This document shows positions 4,280-5,644 of a stretch of DNA of 5,644 nt, piece by piece (position 1 is the stretch's first letter; each line of letters starts with the position of its first letter). The notes beneath the pieces were generated by a model, which was not told the DNA's origin, made no database searches, and saw nothing but the letters and a program-made list of their open reading frames with translations. Source of the DNA: Desulfobacterales bacterium (GTDB lineage Bacteria > Desulfobacterota > Desulfobacteria > Desulfobacterales > C00003060); assembly GCA_030613145.1 (NCBI GenBank), contig JAUWMM010000150.1, positions 1 through 5,644 of the forward strand, given 5' to 3'. The position numbers and the translations under genes are program-made.

Positions 4280-5644
4280 ATGAAAAAGGACATTCAGAAA
4301 ATAAGAAATATCGGCATAGGTGCTCATATTGATGCGGGTAAGACCACACTTACGGAGCGAATACTCTATTATACCAGACGAATACGCGCAATCCACGACG
4401 TCAAAGGAAAAGATGGTGTCGGGGCAACAATGGATTTCATGGAACTTGAGAAGGAGCGCGGGATCACCATAACCTCTGCCTCCACTTTCTGTGAATGGCA
4501 GAATCATGAGATCAGCATCATAGACACTCCCGGTCATGTCGATTTTACAATAGAGGTTGAACGATCTCTCAGAGTACTCGACGGAGGCATACTGGTTCTG
4601 TGTTCTGTGGGCGGAGTTCAGTCGCAGTCTATTACCGTTGACAAGCAGATGGCCAGGTACAACGTGCCGTGTATAGCCTTTGTCAACAAATGCGACAGAA
4701 GCGGAGCCAACCCGTTTCGGGTAGTGAAACAACTCAAAGAAAAACTGGGACACAATGCGGTGGCCATTCAGATTCCTATTGGCCTGGAAGCAGATTTCAA
4801 AGGGGTCGTGGACCTGGTTGGCATGAAAGCTATCTATTTTGATGGTGATAACGGAGAACGTGTGCGTATTGAGGATATACCGGAAAATCTTCTTTCAGAA
4901 ACCATGGAAAGGCGGGAAGAACTTATCGATGCGGCCTCCATGTTTTCAGATGAACTCACCGAGGCTGCTCTTGAGGATAAAGTCACTGAAGATTTGCTTA
5001 TCCAGGCTCTACGCAAGGCAACAATTGCCCGTGAAATGACGCCGGTCCTGATGGGATCCGCTTACAAAAACAGGGGGGTCCAGCCTCTCCTTGATGCTGT
5101 GACAAAATTGCTGCCCTGCCCTTCTGACGTGCAAAGCCAGGCTCTTGACATAGACAACGATGAGACACCGGTCACCCTTTTTTCTGATCCGGAAAAACCG
5201 CTTGTTGCCCTTGCCTTTAAGCTGGAAGACGGACCGTATGGACAACTCACATACGTACGGGTTTATCAGGGAACACTTGCCAAGGGTGACACCATAGTGA
5301 ACGTCCGTACCGGGAAAAAGGTCAAGATCGGCAGGGTTGTCCGAATGCATGCAGACCAGATGGAAGATATAGAGGGCATGCCTCCGGGATATATTGGAGC
5401 CCTTTTCGGCATTGAATGTGCGTCCGGTGATACTTTTGTCTCTAATGGAATCAACCTGGCCATGACATCCATGTATGTGCCGGATCCTGTCATCTCCCTT
5501 GCCATTGTTCCGAAGAATAACAAAGCACAGGTCAATATGTCCAAGGCACTTGCCCGCTTTACAAAGGAAGATCCAACTTTTAAGACGTATGTCAATAATC
5601 AGACCGGGGATACAATTATCTCCGGCATGGGAGAACTGCACCTA
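4280..5644 (+). CDS. fusA: Elongation factor G, spdEFG1 / mitochondrial-like type (3' end beyond window)
   Basis: This GTPase moves tRNA and mRNA through the ribosome after peptide bond formation. The window holds 455 codons without a stop; EF-G is usually about 690 residues, so about two thirds is present. The GTP-binding motifs are G1 AHIDAGKTT (15-23), the G2 switch ERGITIT (59-65), G3 DTPGHVD (82-88), G4 NKCDR (136-140, normally NKMDR or NKLDR) and G5 SAYKN (260-264). Domain II follows from about 305, and the sequence breaks off in domain III at SGMGELHL (448-455). [19 protein letters not shown] (39-57) and the [25 protein letters not shown] stretch (106-130) resemble mitochondrial EF-G1 and the bacterial spdEFG1 group more than E. 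coli FusA. rpsL and rpsG are absent upstream. In species with both spd proteins the first is thought to do translocation and the second ribosome recycling. The subtype is from memory. Confidence 0.93.
   Translation, partial: MKKDIQKIRNIGIGAHIDAGKTTLTERILYYTRRIRAIHDVKGKDGVGATMDFMELEKERGITITSASTFCEWQNHEISIIDTPGHVDFTIEVERSLRVLDGGILVLCSVGGVQSQSITVDKQMARYNVPCIAFVNKCDRSGANPFRVVKQLKEKLGHNAVAIQIPIGLEADFKGVVDLVGMKAIYFDGDNGERVRIEDIPENLLSETMERREELIDAASMFSDELTEAALEDKVTEDLLIQALRKATIAREMTPVLMGSAYKNRGVQPLLDAVTKLLPCPSDVQSQALDIDNDETPVTLFSDPEKPLVALAFKLEDGPYGQLTYVRVYQGTLAKGDTIVNVRTGKKVKIGRVVRMHADQMEDIEGMPPGYIGALFGIECASGDTFVSNGINLAMTSMYVPDPVISLAIVPKNNKAQVNMSKALARFTKEDPTFKTYVNNQTGDTIISGMGELHL

Noticed and set aside
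4214..4753. A minus-strand open frame of 179 codons
   Set aside because: It is antisense to the conserved GTPase domain of EF-G, which clearly encodes the real protein.
5009..5641. A minus-strand open frame of 210 codons, plus shorter ones at 5062-5250 and 5266-5595
   Set aside because: All are antisense to EF-G domains G to III and have no recognisable features.

Overview
The window looks like chromosomal DNA from an anaerobic deltaproteobacterium (Desulfobacterota in current usage). That is an inference. It rests on a DUF2155-type lipoprotein, on an elongation factor G that resembles the mitochondrial-like spdEFG1 type (known from spirochaetes, planctomycetes and deltaproteobacteria), and on many short dispersed repeats between the genes. 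No rRNA, tRNA or CRISPR array is visible.

Layout. Bases 1-372 carry no gene but hold three clusters of 7-bp GTTCA/TGAAC repeats and a 17-bp direct repeat. Bases 373-1752 (+) encode an AmpG-like MFS permease. Bases 1753-2064 separate two convergent genes. They are almost filled by a 271-bp MITE-like element with inverted ends and a TA on each side, which contains a second AT-rich palindromic repeat. Bases 2065-2952 (-) encode a metallo-beta-lactamase-fold hydrolase. Bases 2989-3612 (-) encode an envelope protein with a DUF2155 domain. These two minus-strand genes are 36 nt apart and probably form an operon. Bases 3613-4279 are a 667-bp divergent intergenic region. It holds a C/G-run palindromic repeat, a good sigma-70-type promoter, a structured 220-bp insertion-like element and a terminator-like hairpin. 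Bases 4280-5644 (+) hold the first 455 codons of elongation factor G, which runs off the window.

How the genes relate. AmpG (muropeptide uptake) and the DUF2155 protein both act at the cell envelope, but nothing in the sequence ties them into one pathway. EF-G is not preceded by rpsL/rpsG, so this copy is not in a classical str operon. The most unusual region is its leader: promoter, apparent insertion of a highly structured 220-bp element between 9-bp direct repeats, then a hairpin with a T-run whose loop can pair with upstream RNA. I see no new multi-gene system. The novelty candidates are the small non-coding elements and the leader upstream of EF-G.
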